Position numbers and translations under genes: made by a program. This document shows, one piece after another, positions 1-7,550 of a stretch of 10,172 nt of DNA. This DNA is from Fidelibacterota bacterium (GTDB taxonomy: Bacteria > Fidelibacterota > Marinisomatia > Marinisomatales > TCS56). Under the pieces are notes generated by a model. That model saw only the letters and a program-made list of their open reading frames with translations, was not told the DNA's origin and made no database searches. The stretch spans positions 1 to 10,172 of the forward strand of contig JABMPO010000418.1 in the NCBI GenBank assembly GCA_013203015.1. Reading direction: 5' to 3'. Each line of letters opens with the position of its first letter. The stretch's first letter is position 1.

Positions 1-691
1 GGAAACCGCCATCAAACATGGGTAATGAGATGGTAAATTCTTCTGGCAGATCAATTCCCCAGGCCTTAACAGCCATGTACATTATGGCTGAAAAAATCAG
101 AATACCCTGAAAAACATCGGTCCAGACAACACCGTATAATCCGGATGCCACCGTATAAATCATGGCAATCGCAATCAGAATAGAAGCGGCCCAAAATTCC
201 GATGGCAAGCCCAGATAATTTTCGATACCGAGGAATTTATCCAGGAATTTACCGCCACCCAGGGCGAAGTAAGTTACCATGGCAATTGTCATTATGATCG
301 AGCTAATAGCCGAAATTAATCGGGCAGTCCGACCCTGGGTATCCTTGCCAAAGCGCAATTCCATCCATTCCGCCAGGGTCATTACCTTGGAGCGGGCGTT
401 CCATTTACCCATGTAAATCATCAAAAAAGCCATGATCAGGGTTACGCCGCCGCGAATCTCGATATAAAATCCCTTTGCACCCAGAGCGTAAATCAGTGCA
501 GCAATAATCATTGTACCGCTGATGTCCAGATTGGATGACATCCCCGAAGCCGCCAGCGCCCACCAGGGCAGATTGCGGTTGCCAAGAAAATAAGAATCGA
601 TTCCTGCTGATGCTTTGCGCTGCAGGTACAAACCGATAGCTACAATAGCCGTCAGATAAACAGCGATAATTCCATAATCAATTGCCTGCAT
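1..691 (-). CDS. Sodium:solute symporter (SSS/SSF family), N-terminal part
   Basis: Integral membrane transporter of the LeuT-fold SSS family, which couples uptake of a sugar, amino acid, organic acid or vitamin to Na+; the substrate cannot be read from this part. The reading frame runs open off the left edge, giving 230 residues of a protein that is usually 450-600 long. Hydrophobic segments lie at about residues 5-24, 43-71, 82-94, 124-145, 166-184 and 190-208. Family marks are the GNRNLPWW stretch leading into the second helix (residues 37-44), the GMSSNLDISG break (50-59) resembling the unwound Na+-site helix, and ASGLYGVVWTDVFQG (182-196), which matches the SSF signature around TD..Q. 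The ATG at 691 is chosen because AAGGAG lies 7 nt upstream, the best ribosome site in the window. It follows glgC by 73 nt on the same strand, so it may be the operon's last gene or start a new unit. Family assignment is firm; substrate unknown. Confidence 0.9.
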   Translation of the reverse strand, partial: MQAIDYGIIAVYLTAIVAIGLYLQRKASAGIDSYFLGNRNLPWWALAASGMSSNLDISGTMIIAALIYALGAKGFYIEIRGGVTLIMAFLMIYMGKWNARSKVMTLAEWMELRFGKDTQGRTARLISAISSIIMTIAMVTYFALGGGKFLDKFLGIENYLGLPSEFWAASILIAIAMIYTVASGLYGVVWTDVFQGILIFSAIMYMAVKAWGIDLPEEFTISLPMFDGGF

Positions 692-698
692 TATTTTA

Positions 699-704
699 CT
701 CCTT
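699..704 (-). promoter_or_regulatory. Strong Shine-Dalgarno of the symporter gene
   Basis: AAGGAG on the minus strand, 7 nt before the ATG at 691. It fixes the symporter start. It stands out because glgA, glgP, the GH57 gene and the trmB-like gene lack a clear ribosome site, which fits this gene being translated independently rather than by coupling. Confidence 0.7.
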
Positions 705-737
705 ACCCTCTAACTTAAGATTGAATAATTATTTTTA

Positions 738-770
738 ATCTGATATTTAACTCATCCCCGCTAATCAGAT
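738..770 (-). repeat. Inverted repeat overlapping the glgC stop; weak terminator candidate
   Basis: ATCTGAT (738-744) and ATCAGAT (764-770) form 7-bp complementary arms around a 19-nt loop. Read on the minus strand, the first arm overlaps the glgC TGA stop and the second is followed by an A/T-rich run, TTAAAAATAATTATT. The stem is A/T-rich and there is no clean U tract, so this could at most be a leaky terminator or attenuator between glgC and the symporter, and it may be chance. Confidence 0.25.
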
Positions 771-2009
771 AACGGTTCCAGCAGGAATTACAGTATTCTT
801 CGGTATCACAATGATCCCGTCGCGAATACAGCAAAAGTCGTTTTCACTGTGCTCCACCCGATCACTATTGATCAGCTTGACATTTTGACCAATCCGCACA
901 TTCTTGTCGAGGATGACCCGTTTCAGTACCGATCCGGCCCCAATTCCCAAGGGGATATCGTCGGGATCATTAGACCGGTTTTCATAAATGTCGGCACCCA
1001 GCATATAAACCTGATCCAGGTCAACGTTATCCTGAACGATACTGCGGGTACCCAATATGGATTTATTTATCTTTGCTTTGCCGATCTGGCAACCTTCATT
1101 AATAATGGAGCTGATCACGGTGGCGCCGGTTATCCTACTGCCCGGTAGAAAACGTGGACGGGTAAATATGGGATTGATCACATCGAAAAAACTGAAAGCC
1201 GGATCGTCATCAGTTAAATTGATATTGGCCTCAAAAAAGGAGCCGATGGTACCAATGTCCTCCCAGTAGCCTTCAAACCGATAGACCGTTGTTTTAAACT
1301 GTTCCAGACAGGCTGGGATTATATTTTTACCAAAATCATTACCGGTAAAACTGAGCGCTTTCTGTAAAACATCTTTCCGGAAGATGTAAATACCCATTGA
1401 TCCCAGCACGCAGTCGCCAGATTCACAAGAGACGGATAGCTCCTTGATTATTGCCGGGTCATCCGGTTTCTCTACAAATTTCTCAACCACGCCTTGGTCA
1501 TCGCACTGTAATACGCCAAATCTGGAGGCAATAGCCACCGGGATCGGGATTACTGCAATCGTTACCTCCGCCTCACTTTCCAGATGAGTGCGATAGAACT
1601 CGCGGTAGTTCATGGAATATAAATGGTCACCTGCGAGAATCAGGAAATGACTAGCGGGTAATTTACTGAAGCGGTCCCAGTAGGAACGAACAGCATCGGC
1701 GGTACCCTGGAACCAATTGGCGGCTTTTAAGGTCTGTTGGGCCGCCAGGATTTCAATATTCCCCGGCGAAAACATATCAAATTTATAGGTCTGGAAAATG
1801 TGCCGATGCAGGGAGGCCGTATTGACTTGGGTTAGGATATGAATATTATTAATACCTGAGTTAATACAATTGCTGAGGGGAATATCTATCAAACGGTATT
1901 TTCCCCCGATGCCCACCGCCGGTTTAGCCCGGTTCATAGTCAATGGGTACAATCGTGCACCACGACCGCCACCCATAATTATTGCATCCATTCGTAGTTT
2001 ACTAGCCAT
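765..2009 (-). CDS. glgC: Glucose-1-phosphate adenylyltransferase (ADP-glucose pyrophosphorylase)
   Basis: Cytosolic enzyme making ADP-glucose and pyrophosphate from ATP and glucose-1-phosphate, the committed step of bacterial glycogen synthesis. The 414 residues fit the family (about 400-430). The nucleotidyltransferase domain starts with MGGGRGARLYPLT (residues 12-24), then KPAVGIGG..RLIDIPLSNCINSG (29-52). LAGDHLY (125-131) carries the metal-binding Asp128, FVEKP (178-182) the glucose-1-phosphate Lys181, and GYWEDIGTI (248-256) follows. The C-terminal left-handed beta-helix ends IPKNTVIPAGTVI. The wording resembles the plant/cyanobacterial subgroup more than E. coli GlgC. Start: the ATG at 2009 has AAAGAG about 7 nt upstream and lies 4 nt after the glgA stop. 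An in-frame TTG at 2027 would add six residues overlapping glgA, and the ATG at 1991 has no ribosome site. It sits directly downstream of glgA, as expected for partners using and making ADP-glucose. Confidence 0.96.
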   Translation of the reverse strand: MASKLRMDAIIMGGGRGARLYPLTMNRAKPAVGIGGKYRLIDIPLSNCINSGINNIHILTQVNTASLHRHIFQTYKFDMFSPGNIEILAAQQTLKAANWFQGTADAVRSYWDRFSKLPASHFLILAGDHLYSMNYREFYRTHLESEAEVTIAVIPIPVAIASRFGVLQCDDQGVVEKFVEKPDDPAIIKELSVSCESGDCVLGSMGIYIFRKDVLQKALSFTGNDFGKNIIPACLEQFKTTVYRFEGYWEDIGTIGSFFEANINLTDDDPAFSFFDVINPIFTRPRFLPGSRITGATVISSIINEGCQIGKAKINKSILGTRSIVQDNVDLDQVYMLGADIYENRSNDPDDIPLGIGAGSVLKRVILDKNVRIGQNVKLINSDRVEHSENDFCCIRDGIIVIPKNTVIPAGTVI

Positions 2010-2013
2010 TCGA

Positions 2014-3459
2014 TTACTCTTTCGCAAGTAACTGTTGATATAATTTTCGGTATGCTGCCGCCGAATTTTCCCAGGAATAATCCGCAGACATTGCGTTTTC
2101 CCGCAAATTATTCCACTGATTAGGTAAATTTTGATAAACGTTCACAGCCTGATGGATGGTAGCTAACAGCGTTTCACTGTCGTAATTGTCAAACACAAAA
2201 CCATTACCCGTATTGCCATCCCAGTTCTGTACCGTATCAGCCAGCCCGCCGGTGAAATGGACAATTGGGGCGGTACCGTATCGCAAACTGTAAATTTGAT
2301 TCAATCCACAGGGCTCGAACCGTGACGGCATCAAAAACAGGTCCGACCCAGCTTCGATAAGATGAGCCTGTGGTTCATCATAAGCTGCCGTGAAAGAAAT
2401 ATTATCAGGGTATTTCCTGGCCCACTTGCTTAATTGTTCCTGATATTCCGGCTGTCCCGTACCAAGAAATATCATCTGAACCGGCAGGGACAGCAGACGC
2501 CCCATTATTTCCAGAATCAAATCGAAACCTTTGCTCTCAACCAATCGGGAAACTGAACCAATGATTGGAATATCAGAGTTAAAAGGCAGGTTGCAGCGTT
2601 TGGCCAAAGCCTGCTTATTTTCCAATTTACCGGTCATAGCAGCATGTGAGTAATTAAACGGAATCAGTTGGTCTACTTGAGGATTCCAATATGTATAATC
2701 AGCCCCATTTAAAATGCCTGAAAATCGCTCACGGTATTTCAGCAATACATTATGAAGCCCAAATGACATGGGACTTTGCTCAAGCAATTCACTGGCGTAG
2801 GTCGGGCTGACCGTATTGGTATGCTGGGTGTAGCGAATACCAATTTCCAGGGCGTTATAATTTTCCATGTCGACAGCGGAATTAGCCTTTAGTTCGGCCC
2901 GATCATTCGGTCCCAACATCCCAGATTCAGCAACAGTAAAATGTCCCTGGTACTGAAAATTGTGAACGGTCAGCAGTGTCGGAATGTCAATTTTACGATT
3001 ATGCAGCAGAAATTGAATCAGGGCTGTGTGGTGATCATTTACATGTATTATATCAGGATTGAGAATTCCCCTGATTATCAAATCAACAATTACTTTTTGA
3101 AAAAAGAAAAATCGGTCAGTGTTATCCTCAAAGCCCTCACCGTCTGCTCTGGTATAAATTCCTTCGCGACTATAAAAATATTCATTGATTACAAACAGGC
3201 ATTCCAACCGTGGTTCCTGGCTGTTAACACACTTGGCAATTTCAAAGGGGTGGGAAGTTAGACCGAGACGCACAGAACCGGTTATACCAATCGATTCAAT
3301 GGCGTGTTTCTGTTGGTTAATGAACGAATATAATGGTGAAACGACCTGTACCCCGGTACCGCTTGCAGCCAATTCAGCGGGTAGGGCTCCTGCCACATCT
3401 GCCAAACCACCAACCTTGGAAAAAGGAGCAACTTCAGCAGCAGCAAACAGGATTTTCAT
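2014..3459 (-). CDS. glgA: Glycogen synthase (ADP-glucose type, GT5)
   Basis: Cytosolic retaining glycosyltransferase that adds glucose from ADP-glucose to the non-reducing end of an alpha-1,4-glucan. At 481 residues it has the usual bacterial length (about 475-490). The N-terminal Rossmann (GT5) domain opens MKILFAAAEVAPFSKVGGLADV, with the ADP-glucose-binding KVGGL at residues 15-19. HVNDHHTAL (139-147) is the conserved H-ND-H-TAL stretch. The C-terminal GT1 domain has SRLVESKGFD with Arg305 and Lys310, matching the catalytic Arg/Lys pair of E. coli GlgA, and FEPCGLNQIY..GTAPIV..TGGLADTV (381-410) with Glu382. All key residues are present. The ATG at 3459 starts exactly at the conserved MKI, but the upstream ribosome site is poor (AGAG abutting the start). 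A 95-nt gap separates it from glgP upstream; glgC follows after 4 nt, so the two are very likely co-translated. Confidence 0.97.
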   Translation of the reverse strand: MKILFAAAEVAPFSKVGGLADVAGALPAELAASGTGVQVVSPLYSFINQQKHAIESIGITGSVRLGLTSHPFEIAKCVNSQEPRLECLFVINEYFYSREGIYTRADGEGFEDNTDRFFFFQKVIVDLIIRGILNPDIIHVNDHHTALIQFLLHNRKIDIPTLLTVHNFQYQGHFTVAESGMLGPNDRAELKANSAVDMENYNALEIGIRYTQHTNTVSPTYASELLEQSPMSFGLHNVLLKYRERFSGILNGADYTYWNPQVDQLIPFNYSHAAMTGKLENKQALAKRCNLPFNSDIPIIGSVSRLVESKGFDLILEIMGRLLSLPVQMIFLGTGQPEYQEQLSKWARKYPDNISFTAAYDEPQAHLIEAGSDLFLMPSRFEPCGLNQIYSLRYGTAPIVHFTGGLADTVQNWDGNTGNGFVFDNYDSETLLATIHQAVNVYQNLPNQWNNLRENAMSADYSWENSAAAYRKLYQQLLAKE

Positions 3460-3535
3460 ACTCTAAATTACACGCTTAAAACCGTGTTCCGCAAAATGTT
3501 TGACTGATCCGGTGAAACTCTGATTCGTGAATCGA

Positions 3536-3551
3536 TGATCACCAATGATCA
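3536..3551. repeat. Small inverted repeat in the glgP-glgA gap
   Basis: TGATCA (3536-3541) and TGATCA (3546-3551) are 6-bp arms, each also a palindrome, around the 4-nt loop CCAA. A second 5+5 bp repeat, GATTC-GT-GAATC, lies just beside it at 3522-3533. They fill the part of the 95-nt gap (3460-3554) next to the glgP stop. No U tract follows, so this is not a standard terminator. An RNA hairpin at a processing point or a protein site is possible; chance is also possible. I see no ORF or convincing promoter in the rest of the gap. Confidence 0.25.
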
Positions 3552-3554
3552 ATC

Positions 3555-5186
3555 CTATTTGTAGAGTTGATTTTCATAATCGCGCATCATGCGATGAGCG
3601 GTAAATCGTACGCCTGTTTTGATGGCGGCGCGAATCAATTTCAGCCACCGGTCCTGATCATTATAATATGTTGGAATCACCTGGTGTTCAAGAATAGAAT
3701 ACAGGTGATCGGCGTCTTTTTCATCATCCGTCTCAGAACGAGATCCAATAGCCCAACCGTTAACTCCATCCTGGCAGGCTTCGTCCCACCAACCGTCTAA
3801 CACCGACAGATTGGGAATACCATTCAGAGTCGCTTTCATCCCACTGGTTCCGGATGCTTCATGGGGACGCACCGGTGTATTCAGCCACACATCGACTCCA
3901 GCTGTTATTATTCGTCCCAGCCACATATTATAATTTTCCAGAAAAACCACCTTAACTGTACCAAATAGACGGTTGGCATTCCCGACAATATCCTTCAAAA
4001 TATCTTTCCCTAGATCATCTTTGGGATGAGCTTTACCGGCAAAGATAATCTGGATTTTTCCCTGCCCGATCTCTACCAGCCGATCCAGGTCGCGGAAGAT
4101 CAACCGAGCCCTTTTATAAGAAGCTGCGCGCCGGGCAAAACCAAGGGTCAAAATATTTTCTGACAAGGCTTTCTGAGTCTGGGAATTAGCATAACCTAGC
4201 AAGAAATTTTTCAATGAACGGCGAGCTTCCAGGATATCTTCATCTGGGATTTCATCAATCCGCAATAATTCTTCCGGATTCAGGCGCCAGCGGGGAAATA
4301 CCCGGTCAAATAATTCGCGAAATGGTTTTCCGACCCAATAATTATGATATACACCATTAGTAATATGATTGATTGCAAAATCAGGGAATTGATCCCTGGC
4401 CACCGAACCATGCAATTTGGAAACACCGTTCGCAGCGCGACTGAAATACAAGCCCAGTTCGGTCATGTGCATACGACTGTTTTGTACCAGTGATGGCAAT
4501 TCCAGATTATCAGGGATCAGTCCGTCCAACAGATTCTTACAGCGCTCCATTGCAAAATGATCATGTCCGGCCGGTACCGGAGTATGGGTAGTAAACACAC
4601 AGCGCTTCCGAACTTCATCCTGATTTCCCTTGTATTTTCTTAACAACTCCAGTGTTAAAAATGAGCAATGCCCTTCATTCATATGATAGGATTCAATATT
4701 ATTAATATTGAGCGCCTGCAGCAGTCGTATACCGCCAAAACCAAGGATGGCTTCCTGTAAAATGCGGTGGTTCTTATCACCGGAATAAAGCCGCAGAGTA
4801 ATTATTCGATCCTCGGGGCGATTGCTTTCGACATCCGTATCCAATAAAAATATGGGGATTTCGTGCCCGGTTAAACCACGATGAATATATTGCCAGGCCC
4901 GGATATTGACCACCCGTCCCTGAAGTGGCAAAGAAAATTCTACCGGTAACTGCTGCATAATCGGATCCGGATCAAACCGGGGATAGGTTTCCGTTTGATT
5001 ACCTTCTTCATCGATTCTTTGTTTGAAATAGCCTTCTTTATACAACAATGTTACGGCACAGAGAGGGACGCTGGCATCGGCAGCAGCTTTAATATGATCG
5101 CCTGCCAATACTCCCAGACCGCCACTGTAAGTAGGCAGTTTGGATGAAATACCGATCTCGGCGCTGAAATAAGCAATTTTATACAT
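3555..5186 (-). CDS. glgP: Alpha-glucan phosphorylase, short type (GT35)
   Basis: PLP-dependent cytosolic phosphorylase releasing glucose-1-phosphate from the non-reducing ends of maltodextrin or glycogen. The start MYKIAYFSAEIGISSKLPTYSGGLGVLAGD is typical of the short alpha-glucan phosphorylases known from Thermotoga-like bacteria and archaea. HMNEGH (residues 168-173), TTHTPVPAGHD (199-209), FARRAASYKRARL (350-362) and HEASGTSGMKATLNG (442-456) follow in order; Lys451 should hold PLP by comparison with GTxxMKxxLNG in E. coli GlgP. At 543 residues it is far shorter than the roughly 800-residue glycogen phosphorylases and opens at the YFSAEIG motif, so the extra N-terminal region of longer forms is missing, as is normal for this subgroup. 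The ATG at 5186 lies 7 nt after the GH57 stop, with no strong ribosome site, so coupling is likely. Preference for maltodextrin over glycogen cannot be told from sequence. Confidence 0.95.
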   Translation of the reverse strand: MYKIAYFSAEIGISSKLPTYSGGLGVLAGDHIKAAADASVPLCAVTLLYKEGYFKQRIDEEGNQTETYPRFDPDPIMQQLPVEFSLPLQGRVVNIRAWQYIHRGLTGHEIPIFLLDTDVESNRPEDRIITLRLYSGDKNHRILQEAILGFGGIRLLQALNINNIESYHMNEGHCSFLTLELLRKYKGNQDEVRKRCVFTTHTPVPAGHDHFAMERCKNLLDGLIPDNLELPSLVQNSRMHMTELGLYFSRAANGVSKLHGSVARDQFPDFAINHITNGVYHNYWVGKPFRELFDRVFPRWRLNPEELLRIDEIPDEDILEARRSLKNFLLGYANSQTQKALSENILTLGFARRAASYKRARLIFRDLDRLVEIGQGKIQIIFAGKAHPKDDLGKDILKDIVGNANRLFGTVKVVFLENYNMWLGRIITAGVDVWLNTPVRPHEASGTSGMKATLNGIPNLSVLDGWWDEACQDGVNGWAIGSRSETDDEKDADHLYSILEHQVIPTYYNDQDRWLKLIRAAIKTGVRFTAHRMMRDYENQLYK

Positions 5187-5193
5187 AGGTGAT

Positions 5194-7284
5194 TCAGTCC
5201 AGTAATTCGATTGTCAAGGTAAACTGTGTCTCAAATTGCTCCCCCGACTCCAGATTCAATTGCCAGAAGGGCAATATGACTGAACTTTGATAGACACGTT
5301 CAAAACCGGCTTCCGACATGGATACGGTCTCCACCGGATAACAGGCTATTTTTTGCTGTGAGTCAAATATTAGATTCAGCTTGAAACGATCCCACTCGTT
5401 AACGAGGGCGACCGAACCGGTATTCTCTAAATCATGCAAACTATCCAGCCAGGCGACGTTAGGTTTCTGGCCATCAAAAAGATAGTAGCGATCTGGCGTA
5501 TGTCCCCCCAGTAAAGAAAAATTGAATTCGCTGGCATAAATACCACTTAGATGATTGTCTCCACGATTTATTAATCTCAAATCAATGGTCAATTGATTGC
5601 CATCCAATCGCAATTTTTTATTGATTTCGACCACAGTATCCAGAGTAACTCCCAGCCCCGTAAGGTGCACGCCATTGTCCTGCTCAATCTGATATCTGAT
5701 TTCTGGTAAATTTCCTTTTTCCGGAAATTCACGGCGTAATTCTTTAGCACTTACCTGATTTTCGAAAAAATGATCCTGCAGGATACGCCGGGGCCAGCGA
5801 TCAAATTGCAGGTATTCTTCTAACCCTTCTTCCTTGGCCAGAGCCAGATCATGAATCGAACCAGCGGATTCCGCGGCCTTTACAGCTTCAGTAACTTTCG
5901 CGTGATAGCTCTCGTTGTAGCGGCGCATGGTGTTCACAAGGTTAAAATTTCTGGCAAGAACATCCAGCTCTTTAATCGATCCACCAGCACTGCTAACAAT
6001 AGCTTTAATAGCTGCCGATTGAAGAACACATTCGGTGGCACCGTCTTTGTCAATATCCTGAGGATTAGTATTGACGCCGGCTATTTTGTCGAGTGTTTTT
6101 TCGGCTGCCAGCAAATGGGTATAGATTGCGTGCCGTAAATGGGGCAGGTACAAACCACCGAAAACGCCATGCCAATAGGCGCAGTTACATTGTGCACGCC
6201 ATATATTATCCCTGGCTTCCACTAAATCAGGGCTGGTCAGTTGACCGGTTTTTGCAATTGCTTCCAATCGATAAGAAACCTGGGTCATGCGTTTTTGCAT
6301 CCAATTGGATTCCTCATACAGGGATTGAAAATTGCGCCAGGTTCCACCCCGGAGGAAAGGCCGTACTTTTTCCATGGTACCATTATGGCCAAATCGATCT
6401 ACCAGGCTGATAAAGCGTAATCCTTGTTCGGCCGGCAGGGTCCATTCGCTCATTTCAAAATAACTTACGGTAGGCAGGAATACCAGTCCTCTGGGACCAT
6501 TGTTACGGTAATAATCCTTAAAGGTTGTAGTTTTTATCCAATCCTGATTGTCTTCCAGAGCTGTAAAAAACCTTTCTAACCACTGGTTTGATCCATAACA
6601 ATTTTCATTAGTGCCGGGCCATAAACCAAATTTTTCACCATCATCGGCCATTACAATAACATTGTCTCCATCTTCGGTGGCATAGTCCCGCAATATGTCA
6701 ATCGTAGCTTCCGGATCCTTAAAAGGCATGGCATAGCGCAATCGTTGACTGATTGGAAAAACACCAATCGTGTGCCCTTGTTCGTCAGTATTAAAATAAC
6801 CGGTCAGATCATTCAGCTCTTTACCGCTGGCAATGAAATGATAATCATCAACGGTAATGTATTCAATACCGGTTTCCTGAATTGGCTTAGCTAAATGGGG
6901 TTCCCAAACCCGTTCAGTCAACCATGAACCCCTGGCAGTGTAGCTGAATCGCTGCTGGATATAATCGCGTAGTTTATTAATTTGCCCCAGCTTATCCTTA
7001 TCAGGGATAATGGCCAGAATTGGTTCGTAAAAACCGGCCGCCATAATTTCAATATTTCCACGCTTGACCAATTCGGCAATCCGATCAAGAAATTCCGGGT
7101 AACGGTCTTCCAGCCACTCCAGGAGGCAGCCGCTGAAATGAATTGCCATGGCAATTCGCGGATGTTGCTCAAGAACTTCGATAAAGGGTAAATAGCTTTT
7201 CTGAAATGCTTCTTCGAATACATAATCAAAATTTCCTACCGGCTGGTGATTATGAATGCCAAAAATAAACTGTACTTTTTTCAT
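5194..7284 (-). CDS. GH57 alpha-amylase / 4-alpha-glucanotransferase
   Basis: Retaining glycoside hydrolase family 57 enzyme that cuts alpha-1,4-glucan and, in its closest known relatives (Thermococcus litoralis 4-alpha-glucanotransferase, about 660 residues), transfers the cut chain to another glucan. The (beta/alpha)7 barrel shows the GH57 motifs in order: HNHQPVG (residues 11-17), GFYEPIL (84-90), WLTERVWEP (121-129) with the nucleophile Glu124, and MADDGEKFGLWPG (212-224) with the acid/base Asp at 214/215. YFEMSEWTLP follows near 275-285. The central helical domain and a C-terminal beta-sandwich of the amylase/glucanotransferase type fill roughly 310-696, and 696 residues suits that architecture. 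No signal peptide, so cytosolic. The ATG at 7284 abuts the TAG of the small upstream ORF and has only a distant AGGA, pointing to translational coupling. Hydrolysis versus transfer, or a branching activity (also known in GH57), is not settled by sequence; the C-terminal domain favours glucanotransferase. Confidence 0.93.
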   Translation of the reverse strand: MKKVQFIFGIHNHQPVGNFDYVFEEAFQKSYLPFIEVLEQHPRIAMAIHFSGCLLEWLEDRYPEFLDRIAELVKRGNIEIMAAGFYEPILAIIPDKDKLGQINKLRDYIQQRFSYTARGSWLTERVWEPHLAKPIQETGIEYITVDDYHFIASGKELNDLTGYFNTDEQGHTIGVFPISQRLRYAMPFKDPEATIDILRDYATEDGDNVIVMADDGEKFGLWPGTNENCYGSNQWLERFFTALEDNQDWIKTTTFKDYYRNNGPRGLVFLPTVSYFEMSEWTLPAEQGLRFISLVDRFGHNGTMEKVRPFLRGGTWRNFQSLYEESNWMQKRMTQVSYRLEAIAKTGQLTSPDLVEARDNIWRAQCNCAYWHGVFGGLYLPHLRHAIYTHLLAAEKTLDKIAGVNTNPQDIDKDGATECVLQSAAIKAIVSSAGGSIKELDVLARNFNLVNTMRRYNESYHAKVTEAVKAAESAGSIHDLALAKEEGLEEYLQFDRWPRRILQDHFFENQVSAKELRREFPEKGNLPEIRYQIEQDNGVHLTGLGVTLDTVVEINKKLRLDGNQLTIDLRLINRGDNHLSGIYASEFNFSLLGGHTPDRYYLFDGQKPNVAWLDSLHDLENTGSVALVNEWDRFKLNLIFDSQQKIACYPVETVSMSEAGFERVYQSSVILPFWQLNLESGEQFETQFTLTIELLD

Positions 7285-7491
7285 CTATCGGGGTTGTTCC
7301 TGTAATAGCGTATCCAATTCTCTTTCATTCATCTGTAAAACCCGATTGCTGCCATCGATGCCTTCTCGATAAAAATCTATAATATCTGAATGAATGGAAG
7401 CGATTGTCCATTCCATACTATTTATTACCAATACGTCTCCAATTTTCAAATTGTTTAATGTTAAAAAAATCTCCGCAGAATGAAGAGTCAA
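7285..7491 (-). CDS. Small unknown protein coupled to the GH57 gene
   Basis: A 68-residue protein I do not recognise. It begins at TTG (7491), with GGAG 6 nt upstream; no in-frame ATG exists back to the previous stop codon. Its TAG stop touches the ATG of the GH57 gene, a classic coupling arrangement and the best argument that it is translated. Residues 16-54 (KIGDVLVINSMEWTIASI, then an acidic/aromatic stretch and SNRVLQMNERELDTL) alternate hydrophobic positions with turns, suggesting a small beta-barrel or SH3-like fold ending in a helix. It has no membrane segment, signal peptide, cysteines or metal motif. Possible roles (inference only) are an accessory or glucan-related protein for GH57, or a leader that sets translation of the large gene. 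Real coding is likely but not certain. Confidence 0.6.
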   Translation of the reverse strand: MTLHSAEIFLTLNNLKIGDVLVINSMEWTIASIHSDIIDFYREGIDGSNRVLQMNERELDTLLQEQPR

Positions 7492-7497
7492 AATGAT

Positions 7498-7501
7498 CTC
7501 C
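7498..7501 (-). promoter_or_regulatory. Ribosome site deciding the TTG start of the small ORF
   Basis: GGAG on the minus strand, 6 nt before the TTG at 7491. It supports initiation at this non-ATG codon, which lies in the 59-nt gap after the trmB-like gene. Confidence 0.5.
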
Positions 7502-7550
7502 GTGGTAATTGATCCATATTATTTTCTGGCTGATATACAGCTATTTATTT

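Noticed and set aside
748..755. TAACTCAT upstream of the symporter, identical to eight bases of the 8460-8479 palindrome
   Set aside because: Only one half-site, with no matching second arm; an 8-base match on either strand of 10 kb is not unusual.
849..1148. Plus-strand open frame of 99 codons inside glgC
   Set aside because: It lies fully opposite conserved GlgC coding sequence and its translation shows no family or composition of a real protein.
3185..3466. Plus-strand open frame of 93 codons opposite the glgA start
   Set aside because: Antisense shadow of the conserved GlgA N-terminus, without a ribosome site or recognisable domain.
3461..3494. Possible promoter for glgA (TTTGCG, 17 nt, TGTAAT on the minus strand)
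   Set aside because: The -35 box is poor and the predicted start would fall on the glgA ATG itself, requiring a leaderless message.
6918..7229. Minus-strand 103-codon frame inside the GH57 gene
   Set aside because: Out-of-frame shadow within the conserved catalytic barrel; the GH57 motifs all lie in the other frame.
7528..7540. GCTG-ATATA-CAGC hairpin after the trmB-like gene as a terminator
   Set aside because: Only a 4-bp stem and no U tract on the minus strand; the downstream genes look co-transcribed.
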